A program made the translations under genes and the position numbers. This document shows, in pieces, positions 41,601 through 49,997 of a stretch of 64,000 nucleotides of DNA. This DNA comes from Marinibactrum halimedae (GTDB lineage: Bacteria; Pseudomonadota; Gammaproteobacteria; Pseudomonadales; Cellvibrionaceae), in the NCBI RefSeq assembly GCF_021234875.1, contig NZ_JAJQVM010000005.1, positions 119,512-183,511 of the forward strand. Reading direction: 5' to 3'. The notes beneath the pieces were generated by a model. The model worked only from the letters and a program-made list of their open reading frames with translations, was not told the DNA's origin and did not search any database. Each line of letters begins with the position of its first letter. Within the stretch, counting starts at the first letter, position 1.

Positions 41601-43950
41601 TGCCCATGATTTCGAAACGTTCCTGATTCACTCTAACCAAAAAGATTGGGATAAAGCTTTCTTTGAGCGGGTTCACCGTTATTACGAACAGTTACTCAAT
41701 GGCACTGATATTATCCGTAAGCGGTTGAATGGTGTTGTGCTTCCGAGTTTCAAAGGTGTTGTGGAAGCGGGGGGTATGTCTTTACCTGAAGATTCCGGTG
41801 AACGAGTCGGCCCAACCTTAGAGGAATCCTTGGCGGGTGTGCCACATATTGTTGCTAATGTTGACCCTGAACCTGAGCCAGAAGAATCCCAAGTTACTGA
41901 CTCTGCCGGCGGTGTTTCATCCGGTGAGACCAATGTCGTGCCGTTTGCTCGTAAGCGTCAAGAGGAGGGGGCAGAAGAAGTTGGGGCTTTGACTCTCGTT
42001 CCTGTGGAGGGGAAAAAAGATCTTACGCCAACCTTACCCGAAGGATTACCAGTATCGGGTGGCCCAGCGCAAACCTTGATGGGGCAGCAAGTCGCTAAGC
42101 GGGGTGGTCAGCAAGAAAGCGTCAAAGTTTCTGCGGAATTGCTTGAAGAGTTGGTGAATCTGGCCGGTGAAACCTCCATCGCTCGTGCTCGAATGGAAGA
42201 GCAGATCAACGAAATCGGCTTTTCCATTGATGAAATGGACATGACCGTTGAACGTTTACAAGAGCAATTACGACGTTTAGATATCGAAACCGAAGCCCAG
42301 ATTTTATTCCGTCAAGAACAGATGGAAGCCATGGATGATTTCGATCCGTTGGAGATGGATCGCTACTCTCAATTACAGCAACTATCACGCTCTCTCATGG
42401 AGTCTGCCTCCGACTTGCTGGACTTGCGTTTAACGTTATCAGACAAAACCCGTGATGCAGAAACTCTTTTGTTGCAACAGTCTCGAATTAACACCGAGTT
42501 ACAAGAGGGACTGATGCGTTCACGCATGGTGCCGTTCTCACGACTGGTGCCACGCTTACGCCGAATTGTTAAACAAGTTTCAAATGAATTAGGCAAAAAA
42601 GTATCCTTCGACATGGATAACGTGGAAGGCGAATTGGACAGAAGCATGCTTGAACGCATGGTAGCACCACTGGAGCATATGCTTCGTAATGCAGTCGACC
42701 ACGGTATCGAGTTACCCGAAGATCGACAAGCTGCCAATAAATCGGAAACTGGGCGGGTTAAATTAAGCTTAGGTCGTGAGGGAAGTGACGTTATTTTGCG
42801 TTTGGCTGATGATGGTCGCGGCGTCAATATTGAGCGTGTTCGTGAAAAAGCGATTGAACGAGGATTAATGAGTGCGGATGCGCAATTAAGTGATGCAGAT
42901 ATCGTGCAATTTATTTTGACCGCAGGCTTCTCAACCGCCGAAACTGTCACGCAAATCTCGGGCCGTGGTGTGGGCATGGACGTGGTTCACGCCGAGATCA
43001 AACAGTTAGGCGGTACGGTTTCCATTAATTCCGAATGGGGCAAAGGAACCGAGTTTGTGGTGCGTTTACCGTTTACCTTATCGGTAAACCGCGCATTGAT
43101 GGTTCAGTTAGGGGACGACCGTTATGCGGTACCGCTCAACTCCATCGAAGGTATTGTGCGAGTCAGTCCATTCGAGCTTGAACATTATTATCAATCGCCA
43201 GATGCGCGATTTGAATACGCCGGTGAGCAATACCAAGTGCGTTATTTAGGTACCATGTTAGAAGAGCATCGTGTACCAAACTTAGAAGGTCATGTACTGC
43301 CATTGCCAGTTTTGCTTGTACGCTCCCGTGAATATTCCGTGGCTCTGCAAGTCGATAGCTTGATGGGTAGCCGCGAGATTGTGGTGAAGAGCCTTGGTGT
43401 TCAATTCAGTGCTGTAGACGGACTTTCTGGTGCAACCGTGATGGGGGATGGATCGGTAGTGGTCATCCTCGATCCGCTGGCGTTGATTCGTAAGATGATT
43501 GCGCAAACCCATCTTCTTGAGATGCAGCCAGTACAAGTCGTTGAAGAGAGTAAAGAAGAAGACCGCATTCGCACCGTGATGGTGGTGGATGACTCAGTGA
43601 CGGTAAGGAAGGTGACCACGCGCTTCTTGGAACGTGAAGGATACAATGTCTTCACGGCCAAAGACGGTGCCGATGCCGTTCGACAACTTCAGGAAACCAT
43701 TCCTGATTTAATGCTCTTGGATATTGAGATGCCTCGTATGGACGGTTTTGAGGTTGCGAAGAATGTTCGTACCAGTAGCCGTTTGAAGCACCTTCCGATC
43801 ATTATGATTACGTCACGGACCGGTGATAAACACCGCAATCGAGCGCTTGAGCTTGGGGTGAACGATTATATGGGTAAGCCCTACCAAGAAGACGAATTAT
43901 TGCGGAATATTAAAAAGCATATGGGCGAGCTAGAGGAAGAAAAGGCTTAA
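35656..43950 (+). CDS. chpA: ChpA/PilL, giant hybrid chemotaxis kinase of the type IV pilus system
   Basis: CheA-like kinase of about 2,764 residues that phosphorylates PilG and PilH. The start at 35656 (MGDNRNFAALDW) has AAGAGGAT upstream and follows the pilK stop. Canonical Hpt modules carry their histidine in FHTLKGSG (about 734), LHTLKGSA (about 952) and LHTYKGGA (about 1964). Degenerate Hpt-like regions lie near 50 (HIHQVHGS), 471 (LRDIRGGL) and 1100. A largely acidic, low-complexity linker covers about 1170-1930 and contains tandem repeats. The kinase core follows: dimerisation from about 2155, N box ML-RNAVDHGIELPE near 2340, DDGRGVN and SGRGVGMD, a CheW domain, and a C-terminal receiver (LMLLDIEMPRMDG, about 2640-2760). 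By recollection Pseudomonas ChpA is about 2,470 residues with more Hpt-like modules. Confidence 0.97.
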   Translation: MGDNRNFAALDWVTQEIDETLSHARQALEAWANDPNDSSRIRFCLAHIHQVHGSLQMVEFHGAALLAEELENLAQALCDNRVQYVAEAQESLMRGILQLPIYLDHIKTHRQDQPVMILPLLNDLRAVRGENLLSETGLFNPNLEPSKRPSGARIDVLDDPAQFGALTKKLQQMFQVAAAATIRGVKVDEHLQYLHKVIARLYKLTSGTLSQPLWEITLGLIEALSDDGIELSVSVKLLFRQLNREVKRLAQQGIPVLGLPIREELVKNLLFYVACSQSKGRLVSRIVQKYNLASQVPAGSRDEGSLMSAPDQDAIRSVVAALKDELKSIKLNLDDCLTSDNTIELLKESLPVAQRVADTLAVLGVGDLRKQMLTQVATLESAVETGAYDADQLLSIAGEIIDIEGRLDGLARGVSVDRNNLEQQKALQINIAQESVLSESRNGLEQAKDCVIEYIASQWNREHLQNVPKLLRDIRGGLEMVPLNRASKVIASCAEFIEDNLLKDGYVPDWNTLDTLADAIASIEYYLEHLSERDNYADDDMLLGVAEDSVRILRGELEPSASVGGPEEAAETSAETVLEKIADVEKVDMVDVSLDESSEPVEEAEFTEVMDDVDEAESSVIEEVAVEEVDSNVTTVDFSKDAEPSTEPLSPQEPELEESTASVEVGAQQEEVEELEADLEEEEDLEDDNDIDEEIIEIFIEEAEEVTATIEEYYPRWVENQSDQEALVEFRRAFHTLKGSGRMVGANDIGELAWGIENMLNRVIDGTVDAHPCQVVLINRVLGVLPTLIEAFKNRKRNPVRKTCEQFREWADQISNGDFPEDIDRIIEEPKKKKATKPVSIELEVLTQDSVSQEDSVAQGGVVQDGVVQEDIGQQETAQEEPVQEKLKAESEAPAEQAINEAEDDEDDRLLWEIFSTEASGHLSVVRQYLEEMEGVAPLLSPPSDEMQRALHTLKGSAHMADVRPIAQLATPLENFVKELRSYQLNIDEDILQLLKDGVDYTEMVLHQIKHSETLQIPRLSQFVARVAELREKTVVPILRNQEHSDEHKPVDPELLAIFMAEEMNLLLDADEVINRWQQGEPDRESLLAIEDELKTLERGADRANLPTMAELSKALINLYDVALTDRIVTSEVFFNTLQQGHESLLDMVDSVAAGQNLPEADNDLNDAIEKLLSEAISSESFEAVDLTQPDELAQAPEISEIQAEPQFLSFEDEVPQNDGAELEQEGGSEQLEGQDVSDEVDAVGESIAPIMEPFTTSFDEGASADDEDTSIDGSVTVDQESDHVDESLSEDDESLDEAEVAPVLEEPSWDNWEVVEPANTEEVSAEEVEIEGVSTEEISVEAFSGGETEGALDQTADQESTDQETIDQKTIDQGTIDQGTTVEVEASSEINTQTSWENQSNDDGDGDGDGDGDGWDEKVSWDTTAEHWNSTEATGEWDQQPDESDEKTTAWNSTQSEEELQAWAEEQPSNSDEVQASTPELADVDLEPVDVEETKDAESADGVVAAESDEEINLDENLEEIQALNEAFFGLTQSLEQDEQTFDSVGEEQSAPPESVEAEEPQLGLGESAFQEAPDESQDIELTLDAEGDESFETVPLLENDLEKEVPVDEFTNNDEALTLSEAPSEEDIELEWEAPEEPSEPLNWDGDFISEQDLPDSLRNLVSNDRVSTDSVLTDLAPTDSESIEGAGDQIELTDEAGHADVTEALSDSEIDDALTRDLSELSQLHEVVSDPTSEDAPDFLVDDSANEALGTDDTLIELEIPEGDEPDLALFNELIADTESPNSELESSDLESLELESSDLEIELTTDLESSNLETPNLETPNLETPNLETPNFGDSPILEVDDNLDDIELVMSDAEDSIELEVDSAGVDADGEISEGEQNFDALISVDAPSQDGPSEVVSSDVSSEDKTETTAEDMEFDEDIVEIFHEEAQELVEELDIAIHEWEADWSRTDQLEELKRLLHTYKGGARLAGMMGLGESAHDFETFLIHSNQKDWDKAFFERVHRYYEQLLNGTDIIRKRLNGVVLPSFKGVVEAGGMSLPEDSGERVGPTLEESLAGVPHIVANVDPEPEPEESQVTDSAGGVSSGETNVVPFARKRQEEGAEEVGALTLVPVEGKKDLTPTLPEGLPVSGGPAQTLMGQQVAKRGGQQESVKVSAELLEELVNLAGETSIARARMEEQINEIGFSIDEMDMTVERLQEQLRRLDIETEAQILFRQEQMEAMDDFDPLEMDRYSQLQQLSRSLMESASDLLDLRLTLSDKTRDAETLLLQQSRINTELQEGLMRSRMVPFSRLVPRLRRIVKQVSNELGKKVSFDMDNVEGELDRSMLERMVAPLEHMLRNAVDHGIELPEDRQAANKSETGRVKLSLGREGSDVILRLADDGRGVNIERVREKAIERGLMSADAQLSDADIVQFILTAGFSTAETVTQISGRGVGMDVVHAEIKQLGGTVSINSEWGKGTEFVVRLPFTLSVNRALMVQLGDDRYAVPLNSIEGIVRVSPFELEHYYQSPDARFEYAGEQYQVRYLGTMLEEHRVPNLEGHVLPLPVLLVRSREYSVALQVDSLMGSREIVVKSLGVQFSAVDGLSGATVMGDGSVVVILDPLALIRKMIAQTHLLEMQPVQVVEESKEEDRIRTVMVVDDSVTVRKVTTRFLEREGYNVFTAKDGADAVRQLQETIPDLMLLDIEMPRMDGFEVAKNVRTSSRLKHLPIIMITSRTGDKHRNRALELGVNDYMGKPYQEDELLRNIKKHMGELEEEKA
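39716..39800 (+). repeat. In-frame 15-bp repeats in chpA (DQxTI units)
   Basis: Successive units of the form GATCAAGAAACCATA encode DQ-E-T-I/DQ-K-T-I/DQ-G-T-I. A similar run of glutamine-containing five-residue units lies at about 38200-38275. Both fall in the acidic linkers of ChpA. Confidence 0.75.
39865..39900 (+). repeat. GATGGC hexanucleotide repeat, six copies, within chpA
   Basis: Six perfect head-to-tail GATGGC units encode alternating Asp-Gly in the ChpA linker. This is a simple-sequence tract expected to vary in copy number without shifting the frame. Confidence 0.95.
41101..41160 (+). repeat. 15-bp tandem repeat, four copies, within chpA (LETPN)
   Basis: Four CTAGAGACACCCAAT-type units, the first two identical and the last two with a few changes, encode LETPN four times near the end of the acidic linker, about 145 codons before the last Hpt histidine. 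Confidence 0.95.
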
Positions 43951-44028
43951 AAGGCAAAGCTTTCCTCTGCATGACTGACGTGTGTGACCGATGATGTTGC
44001 GTAGAATACCTTCAGTACGGAAAAGCTC

Positions 44029-44988
44029 ATGACTTGGGTGGGCCTCATTAGCGATGACCTTGTGCAACATCGTATTGTTGCTCAGGCGATTGCCGAAGCG
44101 GGCTTCACCCTTTCCTCAAGCGTTACTCAAGATCTTGCTGAGATTAAACGTATTTGCCGTGATCATCACATGACTGTGAAGGCGTGTTCATCCCAACCGG
44201 TTTGGATTGTGGATACTAGGCACGACCTTGATCATGAAGTAGAACTGTTTCTTCTCGAACTGGATGCCATTGTCATTTATTTGGATCGGCCCTTGCCTCC
44301 TGCTGGTGTCGCCAATTTTGAACGCGAGTATGCTCAGCTATTACAAAAGTTGGCCTATTCTGTGGCACAAGGTCAGCAGTCTCTGAAAGACACCACCGTT
44401 GCTGATGAGGTTTGGCTTCTGGCCGCATCTACAGGTGGTCCCGAAGCCGTTGCCGAGTTTCTGCAAGCATTGCCGCCAGAGTTAGGTATTGGTTTTTTGT
44501 ATGTACAACATATCAATACCGGTTTCAATGATACGTTGCTGAAAATGGTGTCACGAGTGAGCGCACTTGAAGCCATCATGGCTGCCAGCGGGGAGGTGGT
44601 TAGAAAAAATCAATTGGTGTTAGTTTCGTGCGATCATTACACGAAATTATTGGAAAATAGAGCGCTGTTGGTTCAACGAAAACCGTGGCCGGGTGCTTAT
44701 AGCCCATCGGTGGATGCCATGATCGCCGAGTTTACCAATGCTTACGGTGCTCATGGAGGAGTCATTGTCTTTACCGGTATGGGCAATGATGGTGAAGTCG
44801 CGCTACGCTTGTTTGGTCAGCGTGGTGGGAAGGTGTGGGCACAAACACCGGAAACCTGTGTGGTAAGTTCAATGCCGGATTCTGCCATTGGTACCGGTTT
44901 GGTGGAGTTTGTGGGCAAGCCTGTGGAACTGGCGAAAAAGTTAACGGCGATTTACCAAGGAAAATACCCCCAGGAAGCCGTCGTATAA
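44029..44988 (+). CDS. chpB: ChpB-like CheB-type protein glutamate methylesterase
   Basis: Presumed PilJ demethylase. The C-terminal catalytic domain (about 120-310) has the Ser-His-Asp set in LLAASTGGPEAV, YVQHINTGF and VIVFTGMGNDGEVAL. The N-terminal 110 residues (MTWVGLISDDLVQHRIVAQAI...VWIVDTRHDLD) look like a degenerate receiver: the acidic pair and a conserved lysine are not clear, so phosphorylation control is doubtful. It lies 78 bp after chpA, as chpB does in Pseudomonas. Confidence 0.88.
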   Translation: MTWVGLISDDLVQHRIVAQAIAEAGFTLSSSVTQDLAEIKRICRDHHMTVKACSSQPVWIVDTRHDLDHEVELFLLELDAIVIYLDRPLPPAGVANFEREYAQLLQKLAYSVAQGQQSLKDTTVADEVWLLAASTGGPEAVAEFLQALPPELGIGFLYVQHINTGFNDTLLKMVSRVSALEAIMAASGEVVRKNQLVLVSCDHYTKLLENRALLVQRKPWPGAYSPSVDAMIAEFTNAYGAHGGVIVFTGMGNDGEVALRLFGQRGGKVWAQTPETCVVSSMPDSAIGTGLVEFVGKPVELAKKLTAIYQGKYPQEAVV

Positions 44989-45043
44989 TGAATGATGAAT
45001 AGGCGTTTCAGTCACGGTCATAACGTAGATGAAGTAATTTTAT

Positions 45044-45517
45044 ATGAATAATCCTGAGCTGCTTGAATTTCAAAGTGTAGAAGTCCTTCCAAGCTTACTG
45101 TTGCCCATTGCTGAGGGTAATTTGGTTGTGCCCAACGTGACCGTAGCAGAGATGGTGCCTTGGTCTGACCCTATTGAGGCCCAAGGCCCAGACTGGTTAT
45201 TGGGGTATTTTCCATGGCGGAATATTGAGTTGCCATTATTGTCCTTTGAAGCCATTAATGGGGGTGAGAACCCCGGTCGTCACCCACGTAGTCGCATCGC
45301 GGTTTTAAATTGTACCGGTGTGAGTTCCGATCTTGCCTTTATTGCTTTGCTGACTCAGGGCATTCCGAGAATCGCGCGTGTTGAGCGTGAACAAATTGCC
45401 GAAGGGGATGTTACCCCTAAACCGTTTGAGTTGATGCACGTTCGAATTGCGGCAGAAGATGCGATTATTCCTAATGTTGCTGCGCTAGAGGAGGCGGTAT
45501 TGAATTTGCCTGGCTAA
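45044..45517 (+). CDS. chpC: ChpC-like CheW-domain protein
   Basis: Second CheW-like adaptor of the cluster, 157 residues. VVPNVTVAEMVPWSDPIEAQGPDWLLGYFPWRNIELPLLSFEA matches the first half of a CheW fold, with PRSRIAVLNC and GIPRIARV following. By position it corresponds to ChpC, thought to link other receptors to ChpA. It ends the plus-strand operon one base before the convergent rsmE stop. No chpD or chpE follows. Confidence 0.85.
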   Translation: MNNPELLEFQSVEVLPSLLLPIAEGNLVVPNVTVAEMVPWSDPIEAQGPDWLLGYFPWRNIELPLLSFEAINGGENPGRHPRSRIAVLNCTGVSSDLAFIALLTQGIPRIARVEREQIAEGDVTPKPFELMHVRIAAEDAIIPNVAALEEAVLNLPG

Positions 45518-45518
45518 A

Positions 45519-46244
45519 TCAGCAAAGGTCGCCCCATTGGAATTGTAAGATGCTGATTGCGGCAATTGGGGCAGTTTCGGTACGAAAGATGCGCGGACCT
45601 AAACGTAGCGCGTCGAATCCCGCCTGCTCTGCTTGAGAGATTTCTTCTTCGCTAAGCCCGCCTTCTGGGCCAATTAAAATCGCCACTGAACCGGGTTTTT
45701 CCTGTCCAACAAGCTGTGCTTGTGTACGATGGTGTAGCACCAGCTTTTTGTCAGCATCAATGTCATTTACAACTTCGAATAGAGGCTTTGGAGCGTGTAA
45801 AGTTGGAAGCCGATTAAGCTGACATTGTTCACAGGCGCTGACAATGATTTTTCTCCAGTGATCGAGCTTTTTGTCTAAGCGTTCACCGCGCAGCTTGACT
45901 TCTGAGCGCTCAGTAAAGAGTGGATAAATATGACTGACACCCAGCTCTGTCGCTTTTTGTAAAACCCATTCAAAGCGTTCCCCCTTGGATAAGCCAATCA
46001 CTAAAGAAATCTCTAAAGTTGAAGCACGTTCTATGCTGTCATGCTCAAGAATTTTTACACAAACCGTTTTACCTACCTCGATTATTTCAGCTGAGTATTC
46101 ACCGCCCTCACCGTTAAACAAAAGCAGAGGGCGGGAAACCTCCATCCTCAACACTTTTGTTAAATGACGAGAGGCTTGTGCATCCAATTTAATGGAATCG
46201 CCCGTAACTAGGGTTTGTGATGTAAAAATTCTAGGTATTCGCAT
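45519..46244 (-). CDS. rsmE: 16S rRNA (uracil1498-N3)-methyltransferase
   Basis: SPOUT-fold methyltransferase acting on U1498 of 16S rRNA in the assembled 30S subunit. The N-terminal PUA-like domain (MRIPRIFTSQTL, HLTKVLRM) is followed by the SPOUT core ERFEWVLQKATELGV. The knot signature is AILIGPEGGLSEEEISQAEQAGFDALRLGPRIFRTETA. 241 residues. It converges on chpC with one base between stop codons and is followed upstream by metF on the same strand. Confidence 0.97.
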   Translation of the reverse strand: MRIPRIFTSQTLVTGDSIKLDAQASRHLTKVLRMEVSRPLLLFNGEGGEYSAEIIEVGKTVCVKILEHDSIERASTLEISLVIGLSKGERFEWVLQKATELGVSHIYPLFTERSEVKLRGERLDKKLDHWRKIIVSACEQCQLNRLPTLHAPKPLFEVVNDIDADKKLVLHHRTQAQLVGQEKPGSVAILIGPEGGLSEEEISQAEQAGFDALRLGPRIFRTETAPIAAISILQFQWGDLC

Positions 46245-46310
46245 ACAGCAGTAATGACGTAAAAATAGAGAAGCTTAGTATTTTACAGTAAGCGTCTGCA
46301 AAAGTTTATG

Positions 46311-47162
46311 TTACTCGGTGTCTGCGGGGACCAATCCCAAATTTTTAACAATGGTCGAGGTCGGTTCGGCCTGGTTCATCGTATAAAAATGCAAACCGGG
46401 CGCGTCGTTATCGAGCAACATATCGCAGAGATCCGTAATTAAATCAATACCAAAGGCTTTAATACTGTCTGTGTCATCACCGTAAGCGTCTAAACGTTTA
46501 CGAACCCAGCGCGGAATTTCTGCCCCACAGCTATCACTGAAGCGAGTGAGGTTTTGAAAGTTGGTAATGGGCATAATCCCAGGGTAAATTGGTTGCGTAA
46601 TTCCTGCAGCTTGACATTGATCCATAAAATAAAAATACGCATCCGGGTTGAAAAAGTATTGGGTAATACCACTGTTGGCCCCTGCGTCAAATTTTCCTTT
46701 CAAATACCGAATGTCATCATCGTAGCTTTTGGCTTCTGGGTGAATTTCTGGGTAAGCCGCCACTTCTAAATGGAAGTGCTCTCCAAAATGTTCACGAATA
46801 AACGCGACGAGCTCATTGGCATAGACCATTTGCCGAGGGCTGCCTAATCCCGAGGGCATATCCCCACGTAAGGCGACAATGCGTCGAACTCCCGCTGATT
46901 TATAGTCTTCCAAAAGTGCTTTTATGGCGTCTTCACTATCGCCACCGAATGACAAGTGTGGAGCAACGGCGATATTTTTTTCACGAATACTTTTCACGAT
47001 ATTTTTCGTATTGTCGCGCGTTGATCCACCCGCACCGTAAGTAACGGAAAAGAATTCGGGTTGAAATTGATTCAGTTGATCGCGCACATTGTGTAATTTT
47101 GCTTGGCCTTGTTCCGTACGCGGTGGAAAAAATTCAAAGCTTAATCGAGGAGTGTTTGACAT
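46311..47162 (-). CDS. metF: 5,10-methylenetetrahydrofolate reductase
   Basis: FAD enzyme producing 5-methyltetrahydrofolate for methionine synthase. The sequence begins LSFEFFPPRTEQGQAKL, then FFSVTYGAGGSTRDNT, RRIVALRGDMPSG, GITQYFFNPDAYFYFMDQC and IYPGIMPI, the family order. 283 residues. It is part of the activated-methyl cycle with ahcY and metK on the same strand, but a terminator-like hairpin and a 204-bp spacer separate it from ahcY, so it probably has its own promoter. Confidence 0.98.
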   Translation of the reverse strand: MSNTPRLSFEFFPPRTEQGQAKLHNVRDQLNQFQPEFFSVTYGAGGSTRDNTKNIVKSIREKNIAVAPHLSFGGDSEDAIKALLEDYKSAGVRRIVALRGDMPSGLGSPRQMVYANELVAFIREHFGEHFHLEVAAYPEIHPEAKSYDDDIRYLKGKFDAGANSGITQYFFNPDAYFYFMDQCQAAGITQPIYPGIMPITNFQNLTRFSDSCGAEIPRWVRKRLDAYGDDTDSIKAFGIDLITDLCDMLLDNDAPGLHFYTMNQAEPTSTIVKNLGLVPADTE

Positions 47163-47277
47163 GGTGGTTTCTCTAGAAAGTTTTTTCTAAATAAAACAGG
47201 TTTTTCATTTAGATGAGTTACACGTTGTATTTTATGATTGTTGTTTTATTGATAGAGAGAAATGAAAATTTTTAAAA

Positions 47278-47301
47278 CAGAGAGGCCACATCGCCTCTCT
47301 G
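47278..47301 (-). terminator. Terminator of ahcY
   Basis: Perfect 9-bp stem CAGAGAGGC / GCCTCTCTG with a 6-base loop, followed on the minus strand by TTTTAAAAATTTT. It lies about 66 bases past the ahcY stop, beyond the tandem repeat. Confidence 0.88.
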
Positions 47302-47314
47302 AGTATTTTTAAGG

Positions 47315-47386
47315 AGTACTTTTATGATGCTGAGTACTTTTATGAATGTTAGTACTTTTATGGATATTAGTACTTATAAGATTCAG
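47315..47386. repeat. 18-bp tandem repeat (four units) spanning the ahcY stop codon
   Basis: AGTACTTTTATG followed by six variable bases recurs at exactly 18-base spacing from 47315, 47333, 47351 and 47369. The last unit is diverged (AGTACTTATAAG) and forms the final codons of minus-strand ahcY; its stop codon is at 47367-47369. Because 18 is a multiple of 3, further in-frame TAA codons recur in the 3' untranslated copies. Confidence 0.92.
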
Positions 47387-48767
47387 GCTTAAATGGGCCT
47401 TCGACTTCTACATTGATGTAATCGGCTTGAGTTTGGGTCAATTGGGTAATGACGCCGCCAAAACCACGAACCATATCTGCGGCCACTTCTTCATCCAATT
47501 TTTTAGGAAGAACTTTCACGTACACATTGCCCGGCTTTTCTTCCGCAGGTAAATCGGCAAATTTTTCTTTATACAAATGAATTTGCGCTAGTACCTGGTT
47601 GGCGAAAGAGCCATCCATAATGCGTGATGGGTGGCCAGTCGCATTGCCCAAGTTCACCAAACGGCCTTCAGCCAAAAGAATTAAATGGTCTTTGGTTGTC
47701 GCATCACGAACGATTTTATGCACTTGGGGCTTAATTTCTTCCCACTCCCAATTTTCGCGCATGTATGCAGTATCAATTTCGTTATCGAAGTGGCCAATGT
47801 TACACACCACCGCACCGCTTTTCAGTGCTTGCAACATGTATTGGTCACACACGTTAACGTTACCTGTTGTGGTAACGATTAAATCGGTGGTGCCTAATAA
47901 TTCTTTGTTGATGCCTTCAGCAGAGCTAGTGTTTTCACCATTAATGTAAGGTGAAACCACTTCGAATCCGTCCATGCAGGCTTGCATGGCACAGATTGGG
48001 TCGACTTCAGTGACTTTAACGATCATGCCTTCTTGGCGAAGTGATGCCGCAGAACCTTTACCGACATCGCCGTAACCGATAACCAACGCTTTTTTACCCG
48101 ATAATAAATGGTCAGTTGCGCGCTTAATGGCATCGTTAAGAGAGTGACGACAGCCGTATTTGTTGTCGTTTTTAGATTTGGTGACCGCATCGTTAACATT
48201 GATGGCAGGCACTTTTAATTCGCCTTTGTTCAACATTTCTAATAAACGGTGAACGCCTGTGGTGGTTTCTTCAGAAATACCGTGAATGCGATCAAGCAAG
48301 GCGGGGTATTTGGAGTGAACCATTTCGGTCAAGTCACCGCCATCATCCAAAATAATATTGGCATCCCAAACCTCGTTACCGTCTTTTTCTGCAAGAATGG
48401 TTTGCTCAATACACCAATTAAACTCTTCCTCGGTTTCGCCTTTCCACGCAAATACAGGAATACCAGAGGCGGCAATAGCGGCAGCGGCGTGGTCTTGGGT
48501 GGAAAAAATATTACACGATGACCAACGAACCTCTGCACCTAAGTCCACAAGGGTTTCAATTAACACAGCGGTTTGAATGGTCATGTGAATGCAACCCATG
48601 ATTTTGGCATCTTTTAAAGGTTGATCTGCGTGGTATTTTTTACGTAATGCCATGAGTGCCGGCATTTCGCCTTCGGCAATTTCAATTTCTTTACGGCCCC
48701 ATTCGGCCAAGCTGATATCAGCAACTTTGTAGTCGGTAAAATTTTCTACAGAAGAGATGGCGGTCAT
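47367..48767 (-). CDS. ahcY: S-adenosylhomocysteine hydrolase
   Basis: NAD-dependent enzyme that splits SAH to adenosine and homocysteine. [25 protein letters not shown] starts the protein. The NAD site is [18 protein letters not shown], with [16 protein letters not shown] near the substrate site and the C-terminal PFKPESYKY supplying the lysine and tyrosine that contact the neighbouring subunit's NAD. 466 residues from the ATG at 48767, with TTTGGAG seven bases upstream; an in-frame TTG lies inside that ribosome-binding region. It lies 75 bp downstream of metK. Its 3' end is a tandem repeat. Confidence 0.98.
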   Translation of the reverse strand: MTAISSVENFTDYKVADISLAEWGRKEIEIAEGEMPALMALRKKYHADQPLKDAKIMGCIHMTIQTAVLIETLVDLGAEVRWSSCNIFSTQDHAAAAIAASGIPVFAWKGETEEEFNWCIEQTILAEKDGNEVWDANIILDDGGDLTEMVHSKYPALLDRIHGISEETTTGVHRLLEMLNKGELKVPAINVNDAVTKSKNDNKYGCRHSLNDAIKRATDHLLSGKKALVIGYGDVGKGSAASLRQEGMIVKVTEVDPICAMQACMDGFEVVSPYINGENTSSAEGINKELLGTTDLIVTTTGNVNVCDQYMLQALKSGAVVCNIGHFDNEIDTAYMRENWEWEEIKPQVHKIVRDATTKDHLILLAEGRLVNLGNATGHPSRIMDGSFANQVLAQIHLYKEKFADLPAEEKPGNVYVKVLPKKLDEEVAADMVRGFGGVITQLTQTQADYINVEVEGPFKPESYKY

Positions 48768-48842
48768 AACAGACTCCAAAAATAATAAGTATCGAATTAA
48801 CGTCTAATCGTTGTATTCAGTGAATCAATAAAGCGTGTGGTT

Positions 48843-49997
48843 TTACAGCGCGCTTTTTAGTGCCTCGGCTTTGTCGGTTTTTTCCCAAGTAAAATTGGGT
48901 AACTCACGGCCAAAGTGACCATAGGCAGCCGTGTCACGGTAAATCGGGCGTTTTAAGTCGAGCATGTCGATGAGTCCTTGAGGGCGTAAATCGAAATGTT
49001 CGCGAACCAGCTCAACAATGGTGTTATCAGATAATTTGCCCGTGCCAAACGTGTTGATGGAAATAGACGTCGGCTCAGAGACGCCAATGGCGTAAGAAAC
49101 TTGAATTTCGCATTTATCGGCAAGGCCCGCTGCAACAATATTTTTTGCTACGTAACGACCAGCGTAAGCGGCAGAGCGATCGACTTTAGAGGGGTCTTTT
49201 CCAGAGAAAGCACCACCACCATGACGGGCCATACCACCATAGGTATCGACAATAATTTTACGGCCTGTTAACCCACAGTCGCCCACAGGCCCGCCAATGA
49301 CAAAATTACCGGTTGGGTTAATGTGGAAAAGTGTGTCGGTGTGAAGCCATTCGCTCGGCAATACTGGCTTGATGATTTCTTCCATTACCGCTTCACGCAG
49401 ATTCTCAAGGCTGATGTCTTCTTCGTGCTGAGTCGATAACACGACGGCATCTACGGCAACTGGTTTGCCGTTTTCATAGCGCAAAGTTACCTGTGATTTG
49501 GCATCCGGGCGCAGCCATGGCAACACTTTTTCTTTACGCAATTTCGCTTGTCTTTCCACAAGGCGATGAGAGTAATAAATCGGTGCGGGCATTAATACAT
49601 CGGTTTCATTGGTGGCGAAGCCAAACATCAGGCCTTGGTCGCCGGCCCCGAGGTCTTTGTTGTCAGCCACGTCTACGCCCATGGCGATATCATTGGATTG
49701 TTTACCAATGGCATTGAGTACCGCACAAGATTCGCCATCGAAGCCCACTTTGCTGGAGTTGTAACCAATATCCAAAATCACTTCGCGAATTAAGTCTTCT
49801 AAGTCCACGTAAGTATTCGTACGAACTTCACCGGCGACGATGGCCATACCGGTTTTAACCAGTGTTTCAACGGCGACACGGGCATCAGGGTCATCTTTCA
49901 AGATCGCATCCAGCACCGCATCGGAGATTTGATCGGCCATTTTGTCTGGATGCCCTTCAGACACGGACTCTGATGTAAAAATTGTGTATTCAGACAT
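48843..49997 (-). CDS. metK: S-adenosylmethionine synthetase
   Basis: Makes SAM from methionine and ATP. Signatures: [38 protein letters not shown], and the P-loop [27 protein letters not shown]. 384 residues. A good ribosome-binding site (AAAGGAGA) precedes the ATG. It is the first gene of the SAM-cycle run downstream of the ArsR-type regulator. A CATCAA-GTGG-TTGATG palindrome at 50087-50102, about 90 bp upstream, resembles the half-sites of the operator at 51142 but with a shorter centre. No SAM riboswitch is seen in the 91-bp leader. Confidence 0.98.
   Translation of the reverse strand: MSEYTIFTSESVSEGHPDKMADQISDAVLDAILKDDPDARVAVETLVKTGMAIVAGEVRTNTYVDLEDLIREVILDIGYNSSKVGFDGESCAVLNAIGKQSNDIAMGVDVADNKDLGAGDQGLMFGFATNETDVLMPAPIYYSHRLVERQAKLRKEKVLPWLRPDAKSQVTLRYENGKPVAVDAVVLSTQHEEDISLENLREAVMEEIIKPVLPSEWLHTDTLFHINPTGNFVIGGPVGDCGLTGRKIIVDTYGGMARHGGGAFSGKDPSKVDRSAAYAGRYVAKNIVAAGLADKCEIQVSYAIGVSEPTSISINTFGTGKLSDNTIVELVREHFDLRPQGLIDMLDLKRPIYRDTAAYGHFGRELPNFTWEKTDKAEALKSAL

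Noticed and set aside
48768..48842. SAH riboswitch upstream of ahcY
   Set aside because: The 75-bp spacer is AT-rich and lacks the GC-rich conserved core of SAH riboswitches.
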